In this document: positions 36,304 through 45,069 of the stretch, in pieces
How the letters are laid out: every line of letters starts with the position of its first letter
Position numbering within the stretch: position 1 is the stretch's first letter
Source: Geoalkalibacter subterraneus
GTDB taxonomy: Bacteria; Desulfobacterota; Desulfuromonadia; Desulfuromonadales; Geoalkalibacteraceae
Reading direction: 5' to 3'
NCBI RefSeq assembly: GCF_000827125.1
Contig: NZ_CP010311.1
Span: 3,121,001-3,185,000 of the forward strand
DNA: 64,000 nt
Translations under genes and position numbers: made by a program
Notes under the pieces: model-generated
What the model was told of the DNA's origin: nothing
Seen by the model: only the letters and a program-made list of their open reading frames with translations
Databases searched by the model: none

Positions 36304-38784
36304 TTACCCGCAGTCTGAAATTAATTCTTCGATAGCATAATTTTCTGGATCCTGTTCCAGGGCCATCTGAAAAACCTGCCTGGCCACATCAGAAACACCC
36401 ATGGAGAGATAAAGTCGCCCAAGCTTAATCAAGACACCAAGATCAGAGGGGACGCGCTCCAGGTAGTCGACATATAGATCGGCCGCGGCCTGATTTTGTC
36501 CAAGTAAGCGCAAAAGATCTGCATATTGGGGCTTATACACAAAAATTGCGCCGGCAAGGCATTCAAGGGCAAGTTTTGCGTATTCCAACTGCCCTGACTG
36601 CAGGGAGATTGAAGCGATCCGCCGAAGGGCATCTTCGGTTAAAGCATTGAAGCTTTCACCGATCAACTCCTGGTAACACTCTAACGCCAAATCAGGGTTA
36701 TCATTGATTTCTGCCAGATACCCTTGGATAAGGGCCCTTAAAGAAGGCGCCTCTTCCTGATTCTCATGTTTGGAAAGCGCATCTGAAATGCGGGCAAGTC
36801 CGGCCTTGTCCCCATTTTTATACAGGCGCACGGCCTTACCACGAAGTGGCCCCAGACTTCTCATCTGTCGAGTGCGTTTGGCCTGAACCGTTTCTACGGC
36901 ATTCATATCTTTGTCAAATTGGGCCTTTAAGTTTTCCGTGGAAGAATCCAGGTCATCATCCTTTAAGTCAGGATAACGATCACGCCAGACATAAAATCTC
37001 CCCGGCTGTCCATCATTCAGCCATTGCTCACATAATGAACCAAAATCATTGAGAGACGATTCTTCCGATTCTCGAATTGAGATTCGACTAATTGAAGATT
37101 TGACGGCGTTCAAAAGGCGAGAGGCACTGTTTTTATACGCACTATAGTAGGTATCCGCCGTTTTCTCGATCTCTTCATCGCTCCATTCTTTTTCGTTATC
37201 TAAACGAGTCACCTGGATAAAATCTTCTATTCCAAACTTCTTTACCAACGAAATCAATTCTGAAAATTCCTGATTCAATCTTTTTTCAATTTTATCCATG
37301 CGCAATTTGTATTTAAAATTGGCTTTTTTGCCACTTCGACCAAAAAGACCTTTATTGCAATAAAGCGCTTCACCTGCCAGGTCCTTTATTTTTTCCAGAT
37401 CGTTCTGGACACACTCTAATTCTTGTAGAACTGACTGATAGTGAGCGGTTCTTGTTTCTACATCTTCTTCGGGAAGAAAATCGAACACTCCAGGAAGCAT
37501 GGGCCGGTCAAGGGGTTCATACTCAAGATTTTCCACAGGGAGAAACTCGATATGCTCCATTTTAGCCGCGCCGGCGGCTGGATTGATAATTCTGCAACCT
37601 GCATCCCTTGCAAGGGCTGCCTGCTGATCCAATATCTCCATTGCCTTGAAATAATCAGGGCCTGTTTCGGCGTGCCACCCCCCATTGGTTTCAACCGTTA
37701 GGACATTGTCAAGCTTCGGGCCTGCGGCACTTTCATTGCTCCCACTTGCATGAGTCATCCCTTCCTTGTTAAAGCATAGGTCAACGCCAGCAAGAACAAC
37801 CTGAGAAAAACCCATCTGTACCGCTAATGACAAAGCCGTGTTCGTCACTGTAGGGCCAGGGGTATCGAGATTTTCCGGGTTGGCTTTGGTCCCCCATGGA
37901 TACCGCGCGCCGACATAGACAGAACGGCCGCGCCATTGGCCTAGCAGCTTGGGAGAAACATGATAGGAATGAACAAAAAGGGATTTATCCCAAAAATTCA
38001 ACATCTCTTTACTGACATCGAAGCTGACATCGTGGGGATCGACGGAAAAGATCAGGTGAGGAGTGAGACCGAACTCCAAAAGACGTCTGCTGATACGGGA
38101 CACAGCAAAAACAGCCAGCTCATCTTGATGATCGCGGACCCATGGAAGCAACTCATCCAAAGAAGGGCCGCCGCCAAGAATTACAGCTGTTTTCCCGCAG
38201 TACCTATCCTTCAGGTGGATTGCGGGAATACGGTTCTCACCCAGGTTCTCAAGCTGCCGCAAAATGAAGTCCTTACACCCCAAACCACCGCGCACAGCCC
38301 ACTCTATGGCCTGTAGCTGCTCACTGAGATGATTGGACAGTTCACGATAGCCCGGCAAATAGGAATCCATCGCCGCAAGGGATTCACGCAGAAAAACAGC
38401 GCCAAGGAAAAGGTAGTTCTGGAGTTGAAAATCCTCGGCCTGCGTCCAGGCCTCTTCCAGCGAAACCACCCTTATTCGTTCGGGAAGATCTTGAAGTTTC
38501 CCCTCTGCCCGTAGCGCCTCAATGACTGCCGGCAACTCTACAAAAAGATATCGAGTCCCATCTGGGAAGTGTTGTTTCTGTATATGCTGTAAGAGAAGCC
38601 CTGAGTCGGTTCCCACGACCACAAAAAGGCGGTTAGATTGAAACAGATCCTCACCGAAATATTTTTGATAGACCGCAGTAGAACCAACCTGATCAAACGC
38701 ACTGCGATTGACCTCATACAAATACCGATCACCAAACCGATTAGTGATAAAAGGGCCTAAACTTTCCACACCAGATGTCGACAT
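36304..38784 (-). CDS. maf: Motility accessory factor (Maf/DUF115) glycosyltransferase with TPR tail
   Basis: The 826-residue protein has the DUF115/MptE-like core with ILGGGPSLDELLPWV near residue 207 and VDPHDV near 255. Its C-terminal region (about 640-820) has TPR-like repeats. Maf proteins transfer nonulosonic acids to flagellin before export. This gene heads an operon of eight genes making and activating such a sugar, and flagellin lies at the other end. GGGAG precedes the ATG. The C-terminal TPR extension may hold the flagellin substrate, which is an inference. Confidence 0.88.
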   Translation of the reverse strand: MSTSGVESLGPFITNRFGDRYLYEVNRSAFDQVGSTAVYQKYFGEDLFQSNRLFVVVGTDSGLLLQHIQKQHFPDGTRYLFVELPAVIEALRAEGKLQDLPERIRVVSLEEAWTQAEDFQLQNYLFLGAVFLRESLAAMDSYLPGYRELSNHLSEQLQAIEWAVRGGLGCKDFILRQLENLGENRIPAIHLKDRYCGKTAVILGGGPSLDELLPWVRDHQDELAVFAVSRISRRLLEFGLTPHLIFSVDPHDVSFDVSKEMLNFWDKSLFVHSYHVSPKLLGQWRGRSVYVGARYPWGTKANPENLDTPGPTVTNTALSLAVQMGFSQVVLAGVDLCFNKEGMTHASGSNESAAGPKLDNVLTVETNGGWHAETGPDYFKAMEILDQQAALARDAGCRIINPAAGAAKMEHIEFLPVENLEYEPLDRPMLPGVFDFLPEEDVETRTAHYQSVLQELECVQNDLEKIKDLAGEALYCNKGLFGRSGKKANFKYKLRMDKIEKRLNQEFSELISLVKKFGIEDFIQVTRLDNEKEWSDEEIEKTADTYYSAYKNSASRLLNAVKSSISRISIRESEESSLNDFGSLCEQWLNDGQPGRFYVWRDRYPDLKDDDLDSSTENLKAQFDKDMNAVETVQAKRTRQMRSLGPLRGKAVRLYKNGDKAGLARISDALSKHENQEEAPSLRALIQGYLAEINDNPDLALECYQELIGESFNALTEDALRRIASISLQSGQLEYAKLALECLAGAIFVYKPQYADLLRLLGQNQAAADLYVDYLERVPSDLGVLIKLGRLYLSMGVSDVARQVFQMALEQDPENYAIEELISDCG

Positions 38785-39143
38785 TCCGTCTCCCTAGGGG
38801 TCAGAATCAAATCAGTCCAACCTAAAGACATTTTTTTGACTCACAATGGGCTTTTACTTGTGATTCCTAAGCGTGATTTTGCAAGAGAGGGGCCAAGATT
38901 GTGGTCCCCCGGTGAGGAGTGAGGCGGGAGGGGTGAGGAGAAAACCTTCTAAACGCTTGAACCACCCGTTCACTTCGTTCTCTAGAGATCACAGAGGGCA
39001 CAAAGAAAACATGGGAGAAGGGAAGGAGGAAGCAAAAAAAGATTGTCAAAAAGATTCTCTCTGTGGCTTTTCCTCTGTGTTCTCAGTGTGCTCTATGGTT
39101 CAAGCTTTTGGCCTAAGGGCTTTGCCTTTAAGCAGCATCATGC
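38785..39143 (+). repeat. Intergenic region with dispersed repeat copy 1 (before mazEF)
   Basis: From about 38957, TTGAACCACCCGTTCACTTC starts a copy of a dispersed palindromic repeat that runs to the CTCTATGGTTCAAGC end near 39105. Its arms pair GATCACAGAGG with CCTCTGTGTTCTC. The rest of the region holds no gene: 38785-38930 is the leader of maf, with no clear promoter seen. Related copies separate the following modules. Confidence 0.75.
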
Positions 39144-39163
39144 TATTGTTACATGTAACAATA
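39144..39163 (+). promoter_or_regulatory. 20-bp perfect palindrome before mazE
   Basis: TATTGTTACA/TGTAACAATA is a perfect 20-bp palindrome directly before the AAAGGAGG site. It is likely the operator where the antitoxin represses its own operon. Confidence 0.65.
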
Positions 39164-39175
39164 AAGGAGGACCAA

Positions 39176-39394
39176 ATGCCCTGTCATGCGAAAACATCCA
39201 AAGATCGAGTAAAAACCCACCGCCGCAGGATGCGTGCAGCCGGCCTCAAGGCTGTCCAAATCTGGGTTCCGGATACTCGTATTCCGGGATTTTCCGAAGA
39301 ATGCCGCCGGCAGTCACGAATCATCCGTAATGATCCCGAAGAGGTGCGTGAGTTGGAGCAGCTTGCTGAAATGGCCGACTGGAGCGAAGAATGA
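39176..39394 (+). CDS. mazE: MazE-type antitoxin (DUF3018)
   Basis: The 72-residue protein matches the DUF3018 antitoxin family: KDRVKTHRRRMRAAGLK, IWVPDTRIPGF. The ATG at 39176 has AAAGGAGG just upstream. It overlaps mazF by 4 bp. It should bind MazF and, through the palindrome upstream, its own promoter. Confidence 0.85.
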   Translation: MPCHAKTSKDRVKTHRRRMRAAGLKAVQIWVPDTRIPGFSEECRRQSRIIRNDPEEVRELEQLAEMADWSEE

Positions 39395-39717
39395 AACGAG
39401 GGGATCTCGTATTGGTTGCGCCGCCGGGGGCTTATGGCAAACCTCGACCGGCACTGATCATCCAATCTGATCTGTTTGCCGAACATCCCAGCGTCACGAT
39501 CTGCCTGCTGAGCAGTCATCTGCAGCAGACCCCCCTCTTCCGCTACCAGGTTGAACCCCACACTGAAAACGGCTTGTCTGTTCCATCACAAGTCCAGGTT
39601 GACAAGATCATGACTCTTCCGAGAACCAAATTGGGACAAAAAATCGGACGGCTTCAGGACCGCCAGCTTCAGGAGATCACAAGGTTGATTGCATTGTGGG
39701 TTGGCTTGGCGGGGTAA
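39391..39717 (+). CDS. mazF: MazF/PemK-type endoribonuclease toxin
   Basis: The 108-residue protein has the MazF pattern: MKRGDLVLVAPPGAYGKPRP at the start, SQVQVDKIMTLPR near residue 67 and LQEITRLIALWVGL at the end. It would cleave mRNA when freed from MazE. The pair is bordered on both sides by dispersed repeat copies. Confidence 0.88.
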   Translation: MKRGDLVLVAPPGAYGKPRPALIIQSDLFAEHPSVTICLLSSHLQQTPLFRYQVEPHTENGLSVPSQVQVDKIMTLPRTKLGQKIGRLQDRQLQEITRLIALWVGLAG

Positions 39718-40010
39718 GGAGTTTGTCGGACAGAAAGCTGGAAGAGCAAGGGCCTTGAACCGCCCGTTCGCTGCGCTCACTCGAGATCACGGAGGACACA
39801 GAGAAACCAGGGAGAAGTGAAGAAGGAAGCAAAAAAAAAATTGTCAAAAAGATTCTCTCTGTGGCTTTTCCTCTGTGCTCTCAGTGTACTCTGTGGTTCA
39901 AGCTTTTGAATTTAAAATTTCTCCGCGAACCCGGGACCTCAGCGGTGAAGATTTTCCCTTTTCCCTTTGATGCTTTATACTCGAATCACTACAATGCACT
40001 CAGCCCCAGC
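39718..40010 (+). repeat. Dispersed repeat copy 2 (after mazEF, before the transposon)
   Basis: A full copy runs from CCTTGAACCGCCCGTTCGC near 39752 to ACCTCAGCGGTGAAG near 39951. The same downstream tail seen before genes E, F and G (TTTGATGCTTTATACTCG) continues to 40010, where the transposon inserted. It shows that gene D originally had the same leader as its three tandem relatives. Confidence 0.8.
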
Positions 40011-40098
40011 TGTTGATTCCCATTTTATTCGGACTTACCTTTTCTGATTATTTGGCACCATTTGCGAGTTTGTCACCTTATTCGGACTTTTGGCGAAC

Positions 40099-40120
40099 GG
40101 GGGCAACTCGGGTTGCCCCC
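40099..40120. terminator. Hairpin at the left end of the transposon
   Basis: GGGGGCAAC and GTTGCCCCC form a 9-bp stem with a 4-nt loop just past the last gene on the minus strand. It may end that transcript; the T-run on the minus-strand side is weak. Confidence 0.5.
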
Positions 40121-40130
40121 GACGTTTAGA

Positions 40131-40310
40131 TTATTCGGGATCGTTGATGGCTCTTGACGGTCCTCTGGTTTCGACAAATTCGCCATACACCTGCTGTTCC
40201 TTATTGATCTTGCGCAGGCTGACCAGGAGCAGATCAAGAACGATTCGCCCCATCAGATCGGTCAGCTCATCGAGCTTTTGCTCCAGATCTTCCTCTTCAT
40301 AGATATTCAT
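40131..40310 (-). CDS. Small acidic protein at the end of the transposon operon
   Basis: A 59-residue reading frame starts at an ATG at 40310 behind GGAGAG and begins 14 bp after the ATPase gene. The N-terminus is very acidic and helical (MNIYEEEDLEQKLDELTDLM). I do not recognise it. Its ribosome site, operon place and coding texture suggest that it is real. It could be a small accessory or target-choice factor of the element. Confidence 0.55.
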   Translation of the reverse strand: MNIYEEEDLEQKLDELTDLMGRIVLDLLLVSLRKINKEQQVYGEFVETRGPSRAINDPE

Positions 40311-40324
40311 TGCGCTCTCCCTTT

Positions 40325-41134
40325 TTAGAACAGTTCTGTCGCCGCCCGGCGCACATGCTCGGCAGACACGACGGACTCTTGTGCTTTTGCCGCGGCAACC
40401 AGCGCACCTCTGGCGAGATGATTGGCTTTGCGGAACAGACCTCCAGAGCCCTGGTGAATAGCGGTAACCGCGGCGTCATCAAAGAGCATCTGCTTGACGC
40501 CGGCGATCTTTAGGTGATGGAGCAGGTACTCTTGCATGGTGTTCTGGTCGATGCCACTGAGGTGGCAGCGGGCAACCACGCGTGAGGCCAGGGGCTGGCT
40601 GTTACGATAGCTGAGGTTGTCGATCAAGTTGGCCTGTCCCGCCAGGATGATCGGCAGAAACGGTTTGGAATCCTGTTCAAACTGGGTGAGGGTGTGCAGT
40701 TCGGCAAACACCTCCAGTCGGAGCAAAGAAGCTTCATCGATCATCAGGGCCAGTTTCATCTTCTTGCCCAGGGTCAGATCCAGCACCTCCTGTTTGATCC
40801 GGCGGGTCATTTTGGCGCGGGACGCTCCGGCGTTTTCGACTCCCAGCTCAGCCAGAATCTGACGATAGAGTTCGAGAATGGAGCCGGAGGTGGCGGTGAC
40901 CGAGAGAACCCTGTACTCCGAAGGATGGAAATCCCCGATGACGTAGCGCAGCGCCGTGGATTTGCCGCTGCCGATTTCACCAGTGATCAGAGCGAGGGCT
41001 CCCAGGCTGATGGCATAGTGGATGCGGTCGCAGACGGCGGTGAGGGTTCTGGTCACCAGAATCTCCTGACGGGGGATATCGGCGGCAAAGGGCTCTTTGT
41101 GCAGCCCGAAACAATGGCGATAGTTCTCTGGCAT
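40325..41134 (-). CDS. TniB/ExeA-like AAA ATPase of the transposon
   Basis: The 269-residue protein has Walker A GEIGSGKST near residue 52, Walker B LALMIDEA near 130 and an arginine-rich later part. It resembles ExeA and the transposition regulators TniB/TnsC/MuB. It likely controls target choice and activates the DDE transposase. The ATG at 41134 shares one base with the transposase stop and has GGGAGG upstream; an earlier ATG at 41149 lies within the transposase gene. Confidence 0.85.
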   Translation of the reverse strand: MPENYRHCFGLHKEPFAADIPRQEILVTRTLTAVCDRIHYAISLGALALITGEIGSGKSTALRYVIGDFHPSEYRVLSVTATSGSILELYRQILAELGVENAGASRAKMTRRIKQEVLDLTLGKKMKLALMIDEASLLRLEVFAELHTLTQFEQDSKPFLPIILAGQANLIDNLSYRNSQPLASRVVARCHLSGIDQNTMQEYLLHHLKIAGVKQMLFDDAAVTAIHQGSGGLFRKANHLARGALVAAAKAQESVVSAEHVRRAATELF

Positions 41135-42450
41135 TACGCGTCCTCCCACAACTCGCCGCTTTGCGTGATGGCTTTCTCAACAGGAGTCCCTCCGTCAGAG
41201 CGGGCCTCCCCGACGAGTTCGACCTGGCCGTTTCGATCCCGCTTGACCCGACTGTTAACCTGTAGATCGATCGGTCGCAGGTTGCCGTAGGATTGTCCGG
41301 AGAAACGCACCTCCACCTGCTCGGGGCTTTGTTCGTGGTAGAGCAGTTCGACCCGTTTGCCGATCAGATCGACCGGCGCCTCGAACAGGCGCTTGTCGAG
41401 CACCACGGAGCGATCCTTGTTGACACGGCGGCGTGCTGTTTTGCGGAAGGAATCCGTCAGGTTGTGTGGCGCGGCGCGCAGACAGTGCATGTGGGCGGTA
41501 AAACGCTGTAAGGGACTTTGCCCGGTGGAGCTATGACGACGCTGATGATAAGTCTGTTCCAGCCACCGCTCGAACGCCCCATTGATCTGCTCCAGCGTCT
41601 GCCCGGTAAACCCCGGCAGGAACTGGGTGCGCACGGTGCGGAAGAAGCGTTCGATCTTGCCCTTGCCCTGGGGCTGATAGGGCTTGGCATGGATCAGGGC
41701 GATGCCCAGGGCGGCACAGGTATACTCCAGCTGACGGGAACGGAAGGCCGAGCCGTTGTCGACATAGAGTTTGCGCGGGATACCTCGTTTGCCTAGGGCA
41801 CTCTGGAAGGCTTCCATGAAGGGGGCCAGGGCTTCCGATGGATAAAACGCCGCATGAGGAATAAGCCGGGAATGATCATCGATGAAGGCGATCAGATAAC
41901 TCTTGCGCTGCTTGTTGCCAACCGTTACGTGCGGGCCGTGCATGACATCGGACTGCCACAGATCGTTGGGCAGTTCGGCTTCGAACTTGCGCCGGTCGGC
42001 GGCCGCGGCCGGTTGCTCTGTCATCAGATTGTGCTGATGTAAAAACCGGTACACCGTGCTCTGGCTGACAGACCGATCAGAGCTCACAAGCCAGCGTTCA
42101 TGCAGAATCCGGGTCAATTCCGGAACCGGCATTTTGGGCAACTGGCGACGCAGTTCCTGCAGTGCCAGGCCGGTCTCTTCATCGATCGCCCGCACACTCC
42201 CGCAATCGGTACGATCCTGTGGATACAGCGATTCAAGACGGCGGCCGTATCCCGTGTATCTCTGGATCCAGCGGGTAATGGTGCTACGGCTAATCCGAGT
42301 CCGTCCTGAATGCGGAATCTGCCACTTGCGAGCGCACTTCTCCCTGAGCAGGGCCTCCCGCTCACCTCGATCCAGTCGGGTGGCGCCGACAAAATCGGCA
42401 ATCACACCGTAGCGGAAGACCGCCACCGCTTGCTTCTGTTCTTCGGTCAT
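41134..42450 (-). CDS. DDE transposase/integrase (TniA-like)
   Basis: The 438-residue protein has a helix-turn-helix N-terminus (RISRSTITRWIQRY near 55) and an RNase-H-like DDE core: Asp in LWQSDVMHGP near 170, Asp in YVDNGSAFRS near 228, Glu in QGKGKIERFFRTVR near 264. A Mu-type C-terminal domain follows. It should cut and join the TGT...ACA ends. It is translated together with the downstream ATPase. Confidence 0.87.
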   Translation of the reverse strand: MTEEQKQAVAVFRYGVIADFVGATRLDRGEREALLREKCARKWQIPHSGRTRISRSTITRWIQRYTGYGRRLESLYPQDRTDCGSVRAIDEETGLALQELRRQLPKMPVPELTRILHERWLVSSDRSVSQSTVYRFLHQHNLMTEQPAAAADRRKFEAELPNDLWQSDVMHGPHVTVGNKQRKSYLIAFIDDHSRLIPHAAFYPSEALAPFMEAFQSALGKRGIPRKLYVDNGSAFRSRQLEYTCAALGIALIHAKPYQPQGKGKIERFFRTVRTQFLPGFTGQTLEQINGAFERWLEQTYHQRRHSSTGQSPLQRFTAHMHCLRAAPHNLTDSFRKTARRRVNKDRSVVLDKRLFEAPVDLIGKRVELLYHEQSPEQVEVRFSGQSYGNLRPIDLQVNSRVKRDRNGQVELVGEARSDGGTPVEKAITQSGELWEDA

Positions 42451-42553
42451 CGTTTCCTCCTTGATAAGGGTTTGCAGGCACCCTAAACCAAGAGGAAAAA
42501 CGGATCACCGGCCGACGTCACTGGGGTGGTCGCTGTGCAGTGACCTTCCCGGT

Positions 42554-43003
42554 TTAACTGACCCGGGCCACGGGAACCCGGCCCTGACGCAGCAGCGCAT
42601 CGAACCCCGCCAATAGCCCCCATCGCCAACGGTTGGTCAGATGCGCCTGAACCTGTCGGCGCAGATTGGCCAACCAATGCCGCAAGCGCGAGCGCGGCAG
42701 AGCCGAGGGCGGCCAGCGACCATGGGCCAGTCGCTCGTCGAGATGATCACGGATGCTCTCTCGGGAGGTGTGGATACGGGAAAAATGGGAGTCAGGTCGC
42801 AAAGTGATGACGCAACCGCACGCCGGGCAACGATAACACTTCATCAGCAGGGCTTGGCCATATCCCTCAAAATAGCGGGCGACGTAGCCATGTCCCCAGA
42901 CCCGCCAGTTGCTGCAACGCGGGCAGCTCTGCGGCCTTGGCCAGGGATAGCTCCGACCCATTTCAAGAATTTGCTTGAGTTCAACAATCACCGGCCATAT
43001 CAT
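42554..43003 (-). CDS. Zinc-ribbon protein of the transposon (DUF6431-like)
   Basis: The 149-residue protein has CPRCSNW near residue 27 and CYRCPACGCV near 57, giving a likely zinc ribbon, and a basic C-terminal half. It resembles the DUF6431 proteins that occur next to DDE/ExeA elements. Start at 43003 follows GGAG. It may bind the element ends or a target, which is an inference. It is the first gene of the transposon on the minus strand. Confidence 0.72.
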   Translation of the reverse strand: MIWPVIVELKQILEMGRSYPWPRPQSCPRCSNWRVWGHGYVARYFEGYGQALLMKCYRCPACGCVITLRPDSHFSRIHTSRESIRDHLDERLAHGRWPPSALPRSRLRHWLANLRRQVQAHLTNRWRWGLLAGFDALLRQGRVPVARVS

Positions 43004-43046
43004 TAAAGCTCCATGTAGGTCAGGGGTGTTGGCCCCGAAAGTAAAA

Positions 43047-43076
43047 GGGCGGAGAGTTCGTCAAAACTCTCCGCCC
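43047..43076 (-). terminator. Inner hairpin near the right end of the transposon
   Basis: GGGCGGAGAGTT and AACTCTCCGCCC form a 12-bp stem with a 6-nt loop. It is followed on the minus strand by TTTTAC. It lies upstream of the element genes, so it could stop transcription entering from outside. Confidence 0.55.
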
Positions 43077-43245
43077 GCTTTCTATCGACGGTGTCAAAAA
43101 AGAGCCTTCCGCAACAAGCTCATAGTCTCTGACAATCTCTACAAAATGGTCAACTCAAACTGACAATTTCATGCCCTCTCCAATTCATTTTTCGTGGCAA
43201 TTAACACCAGCTGACTCTCATGCACGCTCAACCGGAGAATTCAAA

Positions 43246-44790
43246 ATGACCCGACTGGCCAAACTTCCCATCGGCATTCAGACCTTCGCCAAGATTCGCG
43301 AAGATGATTATGCCTATGTCGACAAGACTCCTTTGGTGCACACCCTGATCGAAGAGGGGAATTACTATTTCCTTGCCCGCCCGCGCCGTTTCGGAAAGAG
43401 CCTGCTGATTTCCACCCTGCAGGCACTCTTCGAAGGGCGCAAGGAGCTTTTTACCGGGCTCGATATCGAGGACAAGTGGGACTGGGGCATCCAGTACCCG
43501 GTCATCAAGATCAGCTTCGGCGGCGTGGCGCGCAGCCTGGAGGATATGAAGCAGGATGTCGGAAACATCCTTGAGGAGAACCAGCGGCGATTGGGCCTTT
43601 CCTGCAAAAATCCGCAGGATATCGGCGGATGTTTCAAGCAGCTGATCTGGGAAGCCCAACAGAAATACGGTCAAAAAGTCGTCATCCTTGTGGACGAATA
43701 CGACAAGCTCATCGTCGACAACCTCGATCAGATCGAAGTCGCCAAACAGGGACGCGAGGTCCTCAAAGACCTCTACTCCATCATCAAGGACAGCGACGAA
43801 TACATCAGGTTCGCGTTTCTCACCGGGGTGAGCAAATTCAGCAAGGTCTCCGTTTTCAGTGGGCTCAACAACCTGGAGGATATCAGCCTTAATCCCGACT
43901 ATGCCACCTTGTGCGGCTATACTCAGCATGACCTGGAGACGGTGTTTGCCGAGCACCTGCGCGGCGCCGACATGGAGCGAGTGCGCCAGTGGTACAACGG
44001 CTACAACTTCCTGGGGGATCGGGTCTACAATCCTTTTGACATTCTGCTATTCATAAAAAACAATAAAGTTTTTGACAACTACTGGTTCGCCACCGGCACG
44101 CCGACTTTTCTGATCAAGCTGATCCGGAAGAATAATTATTATATTCCCAAGCTGGACAATTTGCGTGTCAGCAAAGGCTTGATCGACAGCTATGATATCG
44201 AGGACCTCGAACTTGAGCCGCTCCTTTTTCAAGCCGGCTATCTGACCATTCGCGCAGTCGAACAGATGCGACGGGGCGGGTATCAGTATGTACTGGACTT
44301 TCCCAACAAAGAGGTGCTGCTTTCTTTCACCGATATGATCATCAATTACCTGACCGATCATAAAGAGCAGAGAGGACGGTTTCAGGACGAACTCTACCTC
44401 ATGCTGGAAGAGGGTAATATCGAAGGATTCAGAGAAACCCTTGCCTCTCTGTTCGCCTCGATCCCCTACAACAACTACGTCAACAACACCATCGGCAGCT
44501 ATGAAGGATATTATGCCAGCGTCATCTACGCCTACCTGGCAAGCCTGGGGCTGGACTTGACCGCGGAGGATGTAACCAGCAAAGGGCGCATCGACCTGAC
44601 CGTGAAACTGGGAAACCGCATCTACATCATCGAATTCAAGGTCGACGGCGAGGGGCGCGCCCTGGAACAGATCAAGGCACGTGGCTATCATCACAAGTTT
44701 CAGGGAACGGGGAAGGATATCTACCTGATCGGTATCGATTTCGATTCGGAGCAACGCAATATTGCCGGGTTTGAGTGGGAGAAGGGTTGA
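43246..44790 (+). CDS. AAA-ATPase-like / PD-(D/E)XK nuclease protein, array copy D
   Basis: The 514-residue protein has the P-loop-like RPRRFGKSLL near residue 47, Walker B VVILVDEYDKLI near 150 and a C-terminal nuclease domain with GRIDLTVKLGN and IIEFKVDG. The start at 43246 follows CCGGAG and is conserved in all four tandem copies; the longer reading here runs into transposon DNA. Its variable section (about residues 340-440: AVEQMRRGGYQYVLDFPNK onward) differs from that of E, F and G. Confidence 0.87.
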   Translation: MTRLAKLPIGIQTFAKIREDDYAYVDKTPLVHTLIEEGNYYFLARPRRFGKSLLISTLQALFEGRKELFTGLDIEDKWDWGIQYPVIKISFGGVARSLEDMKQDVGNILEENQRRLGLSCKNPQDIGGCFKQLIWEAQQKYGQKVVILVDEYDKLIVDNLDQIEVAKQGREVLKDLYSIIKDSDEYIRFAFLTGVSKFSKVSVFSGLNNLEDISLNPDYATLCGYTQHDLETVFAEHLRGADMERVRQWYNGYNFLGDRVYNPFDILLFIKNNKVFDNYWFATGTPTFLIKLIRKNNYYIPKLDNLRVSKGLIDSYDIEDLELEPLLFQAGYLTIRAVEQMRRGGYQYVLDFPNKEVLLSFTDMIINYLTDHKEQRGRFQDELYLMLEEGNIEGFRETLASLFASIPYNNYVNNTIGSYEGYYASVIYAYLASLGLDLTAEDVTSKGRIDLTVKLGNRIYIIEFKVDGEGRALEQIKARGYHHKFQGTGKDIYLIGIDFDSEQRNIAGFEWEKG

Positions 44791-45069
44791 AGAAAAGCTT
44801 GAACCGCCCGTTCGCTGCACTCACTCGAAGACGCGGAGATCGCGGAGAAAGGCTTTAAGGGGTTTGGAGAAAAAAAGATTTCTCTGTGGTTTTACTCTGT
44901 GTTCTCAGTGTGCTCTGTGGTTCAGGATTTTGACTTTAAGATTACTCCGCGTACTCCGCGACCTCAGCGGTGAAGATTTTCCCTTTTCCCTTTGATGCTT
45001 TATACTCGAATCACTACAATGCACTCAGCCCCAGCCGACTCTCATGCACGCTCAACCGGAGAATTCAAA
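44791..45069 (+). repeat. Dispersed repeat copy 3, spacer between array genes D and E
   Basis: This spacer holds the palindromic repeat (GCTTGAACCGCCCGTTCGC to ACCTCAGCGGTGAAG). Arms CGCGGAGATCGCGGAG and CTCCGCGTACTCCGCG can pair as a long stem. The tail ends at the CCGGAG ribosome site of gene E. The spacer is nearly identical to those at 46609 and 48430. Confidence 0.9.

Larger units (their letters stand above)
40011..43206. mobile_element. TniA/TniB-like (ExeA-DDE) transposon, 3.2 kb
   Basis: The element starts TGTTGATTCCCA and ends TGGCAATTAACA, imperfect terminal inverted repeats of the TGT...ACA kind. CCAGC flanks it at 40006-40010 and 43207-43211, a 5-bp target duplication as in Tn7/Tn5053-type transposons. 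Joining the flanks restores the leader seen before gene E. It holds four minus-strand genes. TTATTCGGAC repeats near the left end (about 40025 and 40078) may be transposase sites. Confidence 0.85.

Noticed and set aside
43171-43245. 25-residue N-terminal extension of array gene D
   Set aside because: The first part is encoded by the transposon end; the other copies start at the conserved ATG after CCGGAG.
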